This document shows positions 32,501-41,542 of a stretch of DNA of 64,000 bases, one piece after another. Source of the stretch: Telopea speciosissima. Its lineage: Eukaryota > Streptophyta > Magnoliopsida > Proteales > Proteaceae. Position 1 is the stretch's first letter, and every line of letters begins with the position of its first letter. The notes beneath the pieces are model-generated. The model was given only the letters and a program-made list of their open reading frames with translations, did no database searches and was not told the DNA's origin. The stretch is from positions 67,388,984 to 67,452,983 of the forward strand of contig NC_057919.1 of NCBI RefSeq assembly GCF_018873765.1. The letters are read 5' to 3'. The position numbers were made by a program, and so were the translations under genes.

Positions 32501-35500
32501 TTTCTGTGCTGGGGTCAGCATTGGTATGGTCTTAATCAGACTTTAGATGCCCCATGCAAGTTGCACCAGGCACAGGTTTATAGCATGTCTGGCAAGTTAT
32601 GCATGTAAGTCTAAAATGAATACATGAGGTTAATCAGTAGGCTCAATGTTCTGATCTAGAGGTTCTAAACTCATTGATTCATTAAAAATTATTGGTTTGT
32701 ATTTCTACCATTGTCTTTTCAGTAAGTAAATTGATCTTACGAGTAAAGGAATTGTAAATTCATTTTAGTCGTGACTGTTTATGGAATCATGAACAAACAG
32801 GGTTTGTGATGTCTTTTTGTGTTTTGTACACTTGAAATGAGGAACTCTTTATATCCTTCAGGTTTACTAATGTCTCTCTCTTGTATTATTGAATTGGATG
32901 TTGTAGCCAGTTGGTATACTTGAGTATAAATCCTAGTACTTTTTTTTGGAAAGAAAAAAAAAAAAGAGAAGAAAATAAATCCTTGCCTAGGCTGTTATCA
33001 CTTAGATTCCATTCGGCTAGGATGCCTGGTTATCTAGGCATTGCCTCTTTCTCATTCAAGGCTGGTTTCATCAATAACAATCCTGAGCCCTATTAAATAT
33101 TGCCAAAGCCGAACCTGTCTCATCCCATGAGGCATGAATGGGACTAATTTTAATTGCAGTGTAACTTTTTGTTTTGTGGGGAGGGGGGATTGTGATTAGT
33201 TACCAAAACCCAACCCTAACCCATAAAGTGTCATACCAAAATTAACCACTGGGAGTGGAAGTTTAATGCATGGAATTTAATATTTGATTAAAATTTTTGA
33301 AAACCAAGAATGTAAATTGGAAAAGCTTAGATAGTTGATTCCAGATATCTGGGTTCCACCAAAGACGTGCCTGCCCAAAAATAATATCAAACCTGAGTCA
33401 GCTAAGCCTTTTTTTCAAAATTTCCAATTGCTTGGGACCCCAAAATAAGCATAGGCAAAAGATACATCTTGCTTCATTTATGAAGGTGCTAGCTGGCTCA
33501 GCTTGTAAAGTGTTTGGCATGTTGTAATGAAGACCTGGGTTCAAGTCTTGCCTCCACCTTACTACTTTTCAAAAAGAAAAGAGCACAGAGATGTGATATT
33601 TTCTAGTGACTAAACCATGCGTCTGCACTCTGTGCTGTGTAGATCATGGATTTTTGACTTACCTTCTTAATTTTGAGTGAATTATGCGTCTTCAAATACT
33701 TTGGGGTGGATCATTTTGAACATTTTGAAAATTGTTAAAGAAACCAAAAGAAAGGAGAGTGGGGAGAAGATAGGTCTCGGATTCTTAGTATTAAGTTTAA
33801 GGGTATTTTTGTCTTTCTAGTATTTGTGGCTCTACTTCCCAGCCTTACTGTAGAGTCGTGGGGTTCAGGGGTTTGCACATATTTTATTTCGTTCATTATT
33901 ATAAATATAAGGGAGCTGTCCTGCGGCTGTGCTCTTCTCTTGGATAGTTTGCTTCTCCTCCCTCTTTCTCTCTAATCTGATTGCAACGCCTTGATATTGT
34001 AACATGGTATCAGAGCACTTGTAATCAGGTCTGAGATTTTTTTTAATCATTCTCTGTTGGTTCTGTTTTTCGATTCTCACCTTGTGGTGTGCAGCCACCT
34101 TATGCTGCAATTATTATGAAGTAATCACTCCTCTTATTTATTGAGTGCACTGTACCTGTTTCTGCTGGAGTATCCTAATGCTGATTGAAGTCTACATTGA
34201 ATTCTGATCTACTGTTGATGTATCAATCTCAGGCTGAATCCTGTAAATTCGATCTCTCTTGTGTTGTTGGTTTTGGTGTTTTTTTTTTTTTATGGAGCTT
34301 ATGGGTCTGTGGCTCCTGGTTGCTGCTGTTGGTGATGCTACTTTGTCTTACATGGTTCTCCACTATTTTTAATTTTGATTTTGACTTCTTCATCAAAACC
34401 CTGGTACATCCGTTTCTTCCTGGTTTGTTTTCTGGCATTGCTCTATGGTGGTGAAGCCTTCCCTATTGCTGGTTGTGTATTCCAGCATCTCCTTTTTGGT
34501 GATTTGGGCTGCTCCTGTTCTTTTTCAATCCAAATTGATTTTGGGTTGTCATAACCTTGCTTCATATTGTTTTTATTTTTGGATATATTATTTTTCTTGT
34601 GACATGGCTGAGTCCAAGAATATTATGGACAATGTTAATGTCCAGATTACTTCCATCAAGCTCAAAGGGAGCTCCAATTACCTGCTTTGGGCTCAAGCCG
34701 CTCGAGTTTACATCATGGCTAAGGATAAGCTCCGTTATATTACTTTTAAGTCTTCCCACATCTGATTCTAAGGATTATAATGAATGGGTTAAGGACAATG
34801 CAATTATTCTTATTTGGTTATGGAACAACATGGAGCCCGATATTGCAGCCAATGTCATGTTCCATACAGCCAAGGGAGTGTAGGATGATTTGAAGGACAC
34901 ATATTCCCAAGAAAAGAGTATGACTTGCATCTATGACTTGTATGAGAAGCTGTTCCAACTTCAACAGTCTGACAAGTCTTTATAGGCTACATTACATTCA
35001 AAGGAATGGATGAAGAGCTGAATGTGTTTCAGCCACTTACTAAAGACATTGAGAAGCTAAAAGCCCAACGGAATGAAAATTTTTCTCTAAATTTCTTGCT
35101 GATATGAACCCTAAATGACATTAAAAATAGAGAAAAAAATTGTTGATGTCAATATGTGATTGTGTATTAGTCAATAGTGTATTAGTGTTTTCTGTTTGAT
35201 GTTTTTTTAATTTTTTTTATGTTAAGGAAAAAGCATTAAAATAAAAAATGGTTAAAAAAATTTATTGTTAAAAAATCAAGTTTTGTAATTTGAAACAACC
35301 ATGTCGCCCGATATGGCCATATGTCATGGTATGGTGTCCATGGCGGCGCCATGGCAACGACATGGAGGCCATATCAGTCGATATTCTTACATCATCCATA
35401 TTGGTGGTTGATATACCCACTTCTCCAGCGATATGACGCCATGGCGCCGCCATGACAACTATGATATTGATTTTTGATGACTTGATGTGACTTAATGTTG

Positions 35501-38500
35501 ATTTTTTATGATATAAGGTAAATATTGTAGTATACTAAATAATGTTAGAACAAGGGTAAATAAAAAATAACACTTGGCGCCTTGGTTGCCTAGGCAACGC
35601 CTAAGTGGGTGCCTTCTGCGCTTAGGCACCCCTGCACTCCCTTGGGTCGCCTTGCTGCCTTGAGAACTATGATTGAGAGTGTTGACTCATTATTACTCAC
35701 CATGGCTGTAGGAATTTGCTCTGATACAAATTTGGTGCAATCCTGGTTTGAGAACCCAATTCGGATTGCTTATAGGCCCACCCAAATTTAATGAAATAAA
35801 CTAATGATTACATCTAATGTCAATTACCAGCCCCTTCAGACTAGAAAACCGGATTCTACTGGGTTCGTTTCGGCTTAGGTCTCCAAAGAGGGTCATTGCG
35901 GTCCAGTCAAGCCAAGGCAACTGCATCACTTTTCTTTCTCTTTCCCTTTTTCTCCTCTTCAGTCTTCACATAATCTATATTTACCATAAACTTGCTTGAC
36001 TTCAAAATTTAGCTTCCATTTTGGAAGTTGGAACCTTTCTTGCTCCAGAGCATGCATACATTGTTTTTTTTTGGGTTGGGGGGGGGGGGGGCATGGGGAA
36101 GTGGGCAGTTGGTAAGTTCCTTGAGTGTTGTGCAATATATCATATTGCTCCCCAAGGTAGAAGATTTCTTTCTCCTTTTTGATTTCCTCAACTGGGCTCT
36201 GGCTGAAAGGTCACCCATGAATTAAATTTGTTAACCATGTGTGCAAATATTGGATAGGATCCATTGAATATGGTGTATCTGAGGCTGACAACCATCATAT
36301 GACTTCTTGAGATCAAATGGATAGCAATTTTATTATTTGTTGGGTTGTTTCTAAAGTAATACTTTTTTGTTCTTAAATTGGCTTTGGAACTAATGTCACC
36401 AGATATTTTATAAACTGAATTATAAACAATACATGGTTTTCATTCTTTTCTTGGATGTTATGAAAAAAGATAAATCTTTATGATTTGTTTTTTCTTGAGC
36501 TTGACAATTCTGAGACTCATGAATCATTTGTAGTTTTTATGATTTTGAAATCATGATGTTGATATAAAATAATTTGTCTGATGATAACCATTGCTTATGC
36601 AGCTCTGGAGGTGTTGTGTTAGCTTCTAGTGATGGCAAGATTGTTTGCGAGAACACCCTTGATGCAAAGTTGGATGTGGTATTCCAAAAGAAACTGCCAG
36701 AGGTATCATCTCACATGCCAGTTAAGCTTTTATATTGTTTTCATCTCGTTACTAACATATTTATGTTGTTGGGGTTGCTTGCATTGCTCTATTTGGGAAT
36801 GCTTTTGTGCCCTGGCTGTGAGAACCTTATTCATTATTGTGCAAACGTGATATAATTTGCAAAAATAAAATGGACAGGACAGAAAATGCTTCTGATGCTT
36901 TGTAATGCAAACATTCTGTTTAAAACAAAAATCATCTGTTGTGTTTTCACCAGTTTCATATTTTCTACTTTTTGGAAAGATGAAGAGATCAGATTAAGGG
37001 ATGAACAGTTTTTAAAGTTGTAGTTTATCGCAACATCTTTCCAACATCACAGTTGAAACTGGTTGAAACCTGTCTAGTTAAGGGATTTTTTAATGTCACA
37101 GTTGATCTCATCTAGGTTTCTTGCAAAACCGAAATATCTCGGTCAAAACTACAAGTTTTGATTGAGAGATAGAATTGATGGAATTTTGAGGAATTGAATT
37201 TATGTCGATGTGACCCAAGCCTTCTTTATTTATAATATATCATATGAAGTACAAGTTACAATTATAGGCCTTAAGGCAACACAAGCTAAAACACTACTAG
37301 ACAAATATACCTTTGTACCCATATTACAACACTCCCCGTCAAGTTGGTGCATAGATATCAATCATGCCCAACTTGCGAACAATAGAAACAAAACTCTTAG
37401 TGCTCAAACCTTTAGTGAATACATCAACTAACTGACCATCAGATGGGACAAATGGAATACAGGTCAGACCCTGTTCCAGTTTTTCCTTGATAAAATGGCG
37501 ATCCATCTCTACATGTTTGGTTCTATCATACTGGATCGGGTTGTAGGCAATGCTAATTTCTGATTTGCTGTCAGAATACAGACGCATGGGCAGCTCAAGA
37601 GGGAATTCAAGATCTTGAAGCAACCCCCGAAGCTAGAGTAGCTCACAAATGCCATGGGCCATGGCCCAAAACTCTACTTCTGCACTTGATCGAGCCACAA
37701 CTGCATGCTTCTTGCTTCGCCATGTAACTAGGTTACCACCAACATAGGTATAGTAACCAGATGTAGATCTCCGATCATCTGGGCAGCTCAAGAGGGAATT
37801 CAAGATCTTGAAGCAACCCCCAAAGCTAGAGTAGCTCACAAATGCCATGGGCCATGGCCCTAAACTCTGCTTCTGCACTTGATCGAGCTACAACTGCATG
37901 CTTCTTGCTTCGCTAGGTAACTAGGTTACCGCCAGCATAGGTATAGTAACCAGATGTAGATCTCCGATCATCTGGGCAGCCAGGCCAATCAGCATTTGTG
38001 TAGGACTCAATGCAAAGGTGGTTATGAGATGAAATGAGGACACCCTTACCAAGTGCAGCCTTTAGATATCTCAAGATTCGATACACAACATCTATATTCG
38101 ATGAATAGGGGTCATGCATGTACTGAGTCTAGCAAAGGCGATATCTGGTCGAGTATGAGATAAATAAACGAGTCTTCCAACTAGCCTCTAGTAGCTACCC
38201 TTGTCAACAGCCTCTGGGAATTAGGCTCAACAGGAGTGTCAGCTGGTTTACACCCTAGCATGCCTGTATTTGATAAGAGATCAATAATGTATTTCCACTG
38301 TAAGAGGGAAATCCCTTGAGCTGAATAGGCTACCTCTATGCCCAGAAAATATCTCAATTTTCCCAAGTCTTTAATCTCAAACTTTGTGCCCAGGAACTTC
38401 TTCAAGGAAGAGATCCCTTCAATGCTATTCCCAGTTATGACAATGTCATCTACATAAACAATCAAGAGAGTAATATGGTCAGCTTCCTTTTTATGAACAA

Positions 38501-41500
38501 AGCATGATCTACATACTTTGTTCATAACCGATGGAGACCATAGTTCTATGAAACTGACCAAACTAGGCCCTAGGAGACTGTTTCAGTCCATACAAAGCTC
38601 GGTTAAGCTTACAAACTTCCCATGAGTTTCCTGGGATATAAATGATGTAGATTCTGGTCAGAAGAAGAAACAAAAGAACCAAGGTGGTTTGAGCCAGCCT
38701 CATGTGGACCAACTTGGACCAATTCGAACCAGCCAAGAAGACCAGCTTGAGCCAGCCAGCTGACCTTCTAGAAGAGGCCTTTGTTGGCCATGATTTTGGT
38801 AGGAGATCATCTCCAACTACCTAGTTGCTAATTTATTTAGGGGAAGCAGTTTCTGTCCAGGAGTATGGCCTACGCCAACACTCTCATGTGTCTATCTCTC
38901 TCCTTAAAACAAGGGGGCAGAGCTGTCTATTCATATGGGGAGCATAGTTCGAGAACTCGCGAGATCTCGCCGAGTTTCTCAGATTTTCGAAATCCTGAGA
39001 CGAGATTGCCTGCGAGTCTCAAAAGTGCAATATCTCGGCGAGATCTCGGATCTGGGTGTGGATCTCAATTTCGACCCTTTTTTTACCCCACCTACCACTT
39101 AAGTACCTTACCTAACTTGCCAAAACTCGACATATCTCGGCGAGATCTCGGGTCCAGATCTCAGGTTGACCCAAAGTTGAGGCTTTGTGTTAGGAAAAAA
39201 AAAATTCACCAACTCGGCTCGTCTCGATTTTTCCAAGAGCCGAGTTGGTACCAAGACCCGAGTTTTAGTAACCATGATGGGGAGGAGAGAGATAGACTCA
39301 TGGGAGTGCAAGCGTAGGCCACACTCCCGAACATAGTTCTTTTTCCCTTTATTTAGTTTCTATTTTAGTGTCCTTATTTGTTTTACAAGGCTGAGCTATA
39401 AAGCCTAGTAGTTTCTAATTCTAGTTTCCTTCTATTTTAGTTAGGTTTTAGTTTTTCTATTTCCCTACTTGCTATTTTAGAAAGTTTCTATTTTTATTGT
39501 AAGCTTGCCTAAGCTATTAATAGGCCCCTTATTGTAAGGAAGGATAAAAGTACAGATTGATTGTATGAGAGCTGACTTGGGAGTTGCCCCAATCAATGAC
39601 AAGCTCCGAGAGAGTCGTTTCAAATGCACTTAATGCACGAGTGATGCATTAAATCAGGCAGAGATTCAGTGTAGCAGTGGTGTACCCTTTCTTCATGCGC
39701 CCAACCAATAAGCTTGCTCGCAAGGGAATCTTTCCTGCGGTGTAGCACTTACATTAAGCGCTCTTCAATCTCAGCCTCCATAATGGAATCAGACGACGCG
39801 CCCGAAAAGGTGTCTAGGGCATAACTTACTCATTTCTCAACATTATTGAGTGCGGTTTGCGACAATGCACTCTTGGCGAGGAGAACCATTACTCTACGTA
39901 TCAAAAGTCAATCGAATGACCCAAAATTGCAAAAATCTCTCCCATTTAGCTTCTTTTCAGCACGACTATACGGAAACTGCAATACCTCCTCTATCCGACA
40001 TCAAAACGACGCACTTCCAATTGCGTTGGAAAGGCGACTCGATGAACTACAATTCTATGTAGATTGCTCCATCCAGTTCTGCCATTTGCCTTCACCTGCT
40101 GCTCCTGTGCACTGCCCAATGCTGTAAAACAATGAGGTTTAGGGAGCTTCACCACAATGCCTGAAGTTGATAAAATGACCAAAATCCCCTTATCAAATGG
40201 CTGAATGCTCTAATTGATTATCTGTTTTCCCAAACACTTCCGGGACATATGTAAGGAATAATATACACTGTAGTGGACCATTTTGGACTGCCACCTGCTG
40301 CCGGACATGCCCACAAGCCTCTGAAACATTGCTCAATTGCCAAGTGTCCATGTTGCACTGCCAAGTCATACACTTGCCATTCTAGCTTTGCCAACTGACC
40401 AATAGCCACTGCCACATCATCTGTGCCACTTATATACTGTCCATCTCAGCCTGGGAACACTACCATGTTATTGCCATGTCATATTGCACACTGTACATGC
40501 ACTGTCATGCCTGCAAATGACAGAGTTATCCCTGGAAGACTCTCAATCACTGTGGGACCTCTGTGTACACTATTAAACACCAGTAATACTATTACTGCAA
40601 TTGTAAACATTGTAAGAACTATTGTGGATCCTGGGAATACTGTCTAGTCATTACCTGCATTACCATAAGTCTGCCAACTCAACCAAAAGGTTGCCTGTGC
40701 TGTATTGACCACTGTAATTGCCCTGGACTGCCAATGAGTACTCCATATATCACTGTGATCCTTGTGACATCACTGTAGCCATCCTGCTAAACCAGTACAC
40801 TGCTGTACATGCTTGTAGTCACTCATAGCCATCTATATTGCCGCTCTACTTACTGAATTGCACCAAGATGCACTGTGTTGACAACAACAACACACATGCA
40901 CTGTGTTGACAACAATGACAACCAACACACAGTCACTACCATCTGCACTGTTTGTTCAACAAACTTCAATCCTTTTACATTCATAAAGGACATTTGTGTT
41001 TTTGCTGATCATTGATTCTATTAGAAGATCATTTCGAATTTCAATGTTAAATTCTATCCCATGGTGTGTACATCTGGTCCAAAAGCAGTAAGTATACCTA
41101 TGGCATGGACATATAGAAAACATTTAGTCGGGGGCAATCATTGCTCTTATCTATCCAAAAAATGTCAGGTCAAAGTACAGGTACCCCCTATGGTCAGAAA
41201 CTTGTCTTCCACCTCCCCCACAACAAAATAAATAAAAATAAAATAAAATAATGATTGTTTAGAAAGAGGTCCGTCAATAAGATGGTTATTATTGCTCGTC
41301 TGTGTTGGTGTTAATACCTATTGGCTATTGCATAACGTAGTTGAGACCAGTAGAATGCAAGTCAATCCCCCATATATTAGCTTACAGTGTGCACTATTTT
41401 TTCCATTTCTGTGCTGTAGTTGATGCATATAGATTTTAGCATTTCTGTAATTATTTATTCATCTGTATGGCAATACCTCAAGCATATTCATCATGTGTTC

Positions 41501-41542
41501 ATGCAGATCCGTAAGTTGCTTTTTGGACAGGTTGCAGCATGA
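14592..41542 (+). CDS. VHA-E: V-type H+-ATPase subunit E, six exons over 27 kb
   Basis: Exons: 14592-14693, 14943-15043, about 15735-15888, 31680-31876, 36603-36702, 41507-41542; together 690 nt, 229 residues, the usual length. Subunit E is a peripheral-stalk protein holding V1 to V0 in the endomembrane proton pump. Landmarks: [84 protein letters not shown] and terminal [11 protein letters not shown]. The N-terminal third is the expected coiled-coil helix. Introns 1 and 2 are small (249 and 691 bp); introns 3-5 are 15.8, 4.7 and 4.8 kb and filled with transposons. Oddities: exon 4 diverges from the family (LLCCRE where I expect [13 protein letters not shown] where I expect AKEEYA). At exon 3, keeping the frame requires an acceptor ending TG (15733-15734); the nearest AG (15735-15736) shifts frame. 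So it is a divergent working gene with unusual splicing, or a recent pseudogene. Confidence 0.85.
15945..16282. repeat. direct repeat, left copy, flanking plastid-derived DNA
   Basis: About 335 bp from 'ccaaaaattcatccaaattt' to 'tatataaaccatagat', repeated at 17343-17676 in the same orientation with moderate divergence and a variable G run (a very long poly-G at 16047-16066 here). Shared blocks include AAGATGCATAGAAATAAG and AACCTTTAAGAGAGGAAAAA. The pair brackets the plastid-like segment. Confidence 0.8.
16283..16968 (+). other. nuclear plastid DNA: 16S rRNA fragment, split by a MITE
   Basis: 16283-16350 and 16831-16968 match the plastid 16S rRNA region around CCTGCCTGGGAGTAC, GAATTGACCGGGGCTTGCAC, AAGCGGTGGA, then ACATGTGGTTTAAT, CTTGACATGCCGCGAATCC and GTGCCTTCGGGAA. 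Together they cover roughly 200 nt of the 3' half of 16S. Several substitutions from the canonical plastid sequence mark an old nuclear transfer. The GCCGCGAATCCTCTTGAAAG stretch fits plastid rather than plant mitochondrial rRNA. A 480-bp hAT-type MITE interrupts it at GCGGTGGA. It is not a functional rRNA gene. Confidence 0.88.
16351..16830. mobile_element. hAT-type MITE with CATGGCG subterminal words
   Basis: 480 bp. Ends are CATAGTTGTCATGGCGTC and, inverted, CATAGTTGTCACGGCGTC. The 8-bp target duplication GCGGTGGA lies at 16343-16350 and 16831-16838. Because this octamer occurs once in plastid 16S rRNA at this point, the uninterrupted target is known. Subterminal zones repeat CCATGGCG-like words. 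The centre (16420-16640) is a degenerate array of CCCTCTTCGATTTCTTCTT. No coding capacity. Confidence 0.9.
16969..17342 (+). other. possible further plastid-derived segment
   Basis: Between the 16S fragment and the right direct repeat. A frame at 17074-17343 (89 aa) reads coherently, for example [20 protein letters not shown] and [19 protein letters not shown], and looks like an organelle protein gene piece, perhaps ycf1-like. I cannot confirm the gene. It is bounded by the same direct repeats as the 16S piece. Confidence 0.35.
17343..17676. repeat. direct repeat, right copy
   Basis: Same orientation as 15945-16282 and colinear with it through AAGATGCATAGAAATAAG to TTTATATAAACCATAGAT. Here the G run is shorter and interrupted. 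It could be an intron duplication into which plastid DNA was joined, or an end-joining product. Confidence 0.8.
17758..18245 (-). mobile_element. RTE-type LINE, 3' fragment
   Basis: A minus-strand frame (18002-18220) carries the C-terminal signature of plant RTE LINE polymerases: [33 protein letters not shown] and [13 protein letters not shown]. The end sequence (CAACTTAATGGGGTTTGCT and a CAA repeat at 17758-17767) is the RTE 3' tail and appears twice (17775 and 18000) around about 200 bp of unrelated or duplicated DNA. It is 5' truncated. The minus orientation is opposite to VHA-E. Confidence 0.8.
18411..21013 (-). mobile_element. short LTR retrotransposon, Gypsy-like, gag remnant only
   Basis: Two long direct repeats, 18411-19192 (782 bp) and 20189-21013 (825 bp), bracket about 1 kb. 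They are flanked by a 5-bp duplication AATAT (18406-18410, 21014-21018). Minus-strand order: a primer-binding site reading TGGTATCAAAGCG beside the right LTR and a purine tract beside the left LTR. The interior shows only gag-like frames (for example [20 protein letters not shown] at about 19800-19906) typical of Ty3/Gypsy gag; no polymerase. Frames are broken. LTRs differ at many positions and by indels, so the insertion is moderately old. Probably a non-autonomous derivative. Confidence 0.85.
21019..21675. other. intron 3 DNA, unassigned
   Basis: Between the Gypsy-like element and the TATCG element. No coding signature. Style and the continuation at 22928-23568 suggest one older insertion (perhaps an LTR) that was split by the TATCG element, but its ends are not clear. 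Confidence 0.35.
21684..22919. mobile_element. 1.24-kb hAT-like element built of TATCG/CGATA words
   Basis: Ends CAAGGATTTAAGTATCGG and, inverted, CAAGGAATTAAGTATCGG. It is flanked by the 8-bp duplication TATGTAGG (21676-21683, 22920-22927), the hAT size. Subterminal 100-300 bp are dense with GTATCG, CGATAC and GAGACG words, forming long palindromes such as those at 22625-22680 and 22755-22805. The interior is AT-rich with no transposase, so it is non-autonomous. Confidence 0.85.
22928..23568. other. intron 3 DNA, unassigned
   Basis: No gene seen. It may continue the older insertion at 21019-21675: text such as 'gaactacatcaggcgtgata' at about 23495 is LTR-like, but no partner was found. Confidence 0.3.
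25691..25981 (-). pseudogene. PIP aquaporin gene fragment captured by the element
   Basis: Minus-strand frame with the PIP signature: [33 protein letters not shown]-like [38 protein letters not shown] and [17 protein letters not shown]. It covers loop B through TM5 of a plasma-membrane intrinsic protein (roughly 95 of 280 residues). The first NPA pore motif reads NLA. The frame then runs into a Glu/Gly-rich tail made by the GAA/GGA microsatellite at 25648-25702. The start lies where a PIP intron usually ends, consistent with genomic capture of an exon. A fragment, not a working channel. Confidence 0.85.
26162..26606 (+). mobile_element. RPL39: processed retrocopy of eL39 mRNA
   Basis: An intronless cDNA copy with 5' leader (26162-26226), coding region, 3' UTR and poly-A (26593-26606). 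The exact 16-bp direct repeat GATTAGCATTCAGAAG flanks it (26146-26161 and 26607-26622). This is the hallmark of L1-mediated retroposition of a host mRNA. Confidence 0.93.
26227..26382 (+). CDS. RPL39: ribosomal protein eL39, intact frame in a retrocopy
   Basis: Full-length 51-residue frame: [20 protein letters not shown], then [20 protein letters not shown], then [10 protein letters not shown] and a stop. eL39 is a tiny basic protein of the large ribosomal subunit at the exit tunnel. Normal plant length is 51. Differences from the usual sequence include Cys where NAKRRHWRR is expected (NAKCRHWRR), and Ala, Thr, Leu and Lys in the first 14 residues. No stop or frameshift. As a retrocopy without its own promoter, nested four layers deep in a VHA-E intron, it may be silent. 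It could still be a young pseudogene or an expressed retrogene. Confidence 0.8.
   Translation: MPAHKTLKIKKKLTKKMRQNRPIPHWIRMRTDNTIRYNAKCRHWRRTKLGF
27452..30520 (+). pseudogene. hAT transposase, decayed
   Basis: 27452-27691: BED-type zinc finger ([20 protein letters not shown], then C). 28058-28792: DUF659/catalytic region ([54 protein letters not shown]). 28799-29420: further core. 29660-29956: hAT dimerisation domain ([20 protein letters not shown]). The tail at 29957-30520 is Asp/Gly-rich with Tyr/Gln-rich stretches. Frame is interrupted between BED and DUF659, by a TAG at about 28790, and within the tail; some gaps (29125-29222, 29421-29640) look like introns with plausible GT/AG ends. 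Not expected to make active transposase. Confidence 0.88.
31560..31679 (+). other. end of VHA-E intron 3
   Basis: AT-rich DNA ending in the pyrimidine tract and acceptor GCTTCTCTTGCAG before exon 4 at 31680. It is likely original intron sequence. Confidence 0.6.
31877..33483 (+). other. VHA-E intron 4, unassigned part
   Basis: Donor GTAAAG at 31877. About 1.6 kb of AT-rich DNA without coding or clear repeat ends; some poly-A/poly-T runs (for example 32940-32965). Confidence 0.5.
33484..33563 (+). repeat. tRNA-derived SINE head or tRNA pseudogene
   Basis: GCTAGCTGGCTCAGCTTGTA (A box) is followed 35 nt later by GGGTTCAAGTCTTGCC (B box), with a matching GGTG/CACC acceptor-like start and end. 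The cloverleaf is imperfect. No clear SINE tail or target duplication was found. Confidence 0.5.
33733..35110 (+). mobile_element. Ty1/Copia element, 5' LTR plus gag only
   Basis: Fossil in intron 4. LTR 33733-34004 (272 bp, TGTT...AACA) with a TATAAATATAAG promoter box near 33898. It is followed directly by primer-binding site TGGTATCAGAGC (34005-34016). The gag starts near 34605 ([10 protein letters not shown]...) with Copia gag motifs such as [13 protein letters not shown] and [20 protein letters not shown]. Sequence is lost after about 35110; no pol or 3' LTR. Broken. Confidence 0.85.
35285..35462. mobile_element. end of a CATGGCG-type hAT-like element
   Basis: The right end reads ...GGCGCCGCCATGACAACTATG at 35462, the reverse of the CATAGTTGTCATGGCG ends of the MITE at 16351. 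CATGGCG and CGATAT words recur, in inverted orientation, through 35300-35460. The left partner was not found, though CATTAAAAATAGAGAAA at 35117 also occurs in the 16.7-kb copy. Confidence 0.55.
35575..35674. mobile_element. possible AAGGCG-type hAT-like end
   Basis: A dense run of GGCGCC, GCCTAGGC and CGCCTTG words ending GCCTTGAGAACTATG at 35674, which inverts to CATAGTTCTCAAGGC. It looks like a further relative of the CATAG-ended elements with a different subterminal word. Only one end is visible. Confidence 0.4.
35680..36602 (+). other. VHA-E intron 4, 3' part
   Basis: No coding signature; a poly-G tract lies at 36080-36092. Ends in acceptor TTGCTTATGCAG before exon 5. Confidence 0.5.
37170..38641 (-). 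mobile_element. Ty1/Copia fragment: 3' LTR, RNase H and RT part
   Basis: Fossil in intron 5, minus strand. An LTR-like piece at about 37170-37328 adjoins the typical tract CTCCCCGTCAAGTTGG. Then RNase H (37339-38119: [36 protein letters not shown]) and the reverse transcriptase C-terminal half (38181-38561: [27 protein letters not shown]). Part of the RNase H region is present twice as a direct repeat of about 200 bp. It ends abruptly at about 38640. Broken and incomplete. Confidence 0.85.
38642..39840. other. unassigned insertion, possibly LTR-like, hosting a hAT MITE
   Basis: Starts TGATGTAGATTCTGG right where the Copia fragment stops. It contains repeated ACCAG/CCAGC words (38690-38765) and a TTTAGTTTCTATTTTAGT-rich stretch (39350-39490) that is LTR-like in style. 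No second copy is in the window, so it is left unclassified. Confidence 0.3.
38943..39276. mobile_element. hAT MITE related to the 6.7-kb hAT
   Basis: 334 bp. Ends CATAGTTCGAGAACTCGC and, inverted, CATGGTTACTAAAACTCGGG. The 8-bp duplication ATGGGGAG is at 38935-38942 and 39277-39284. Subterminal words TCTCGGCGAGATCTCGG and CCGAGTTGG match both ends of the hAT at 24584-31319. No coding sequence. Confidence 0.92.
39841..41506 (+). other. VHA-E intron 5, 3' part with CTGCCA/CACTG-rich stretch
   Basis: 40080-40960 is strongly enriched in CTGCCA, CACTG, ACTGT and GCCATG words without forming a clean tandem array, and has no protein-like frame. The final 500 bp are ordinary AT-rich intron, ending in acceptor TTCATGCAG before exon 6. 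Confidence 0.45.

Noticed and set aside
33733-38641. One Copia element spanning introns 4 and 5
   Set aside because: The two pieces lie on opposite strands, have different LTRs and are separated by VHA-E exon 5; they are separate insertions.
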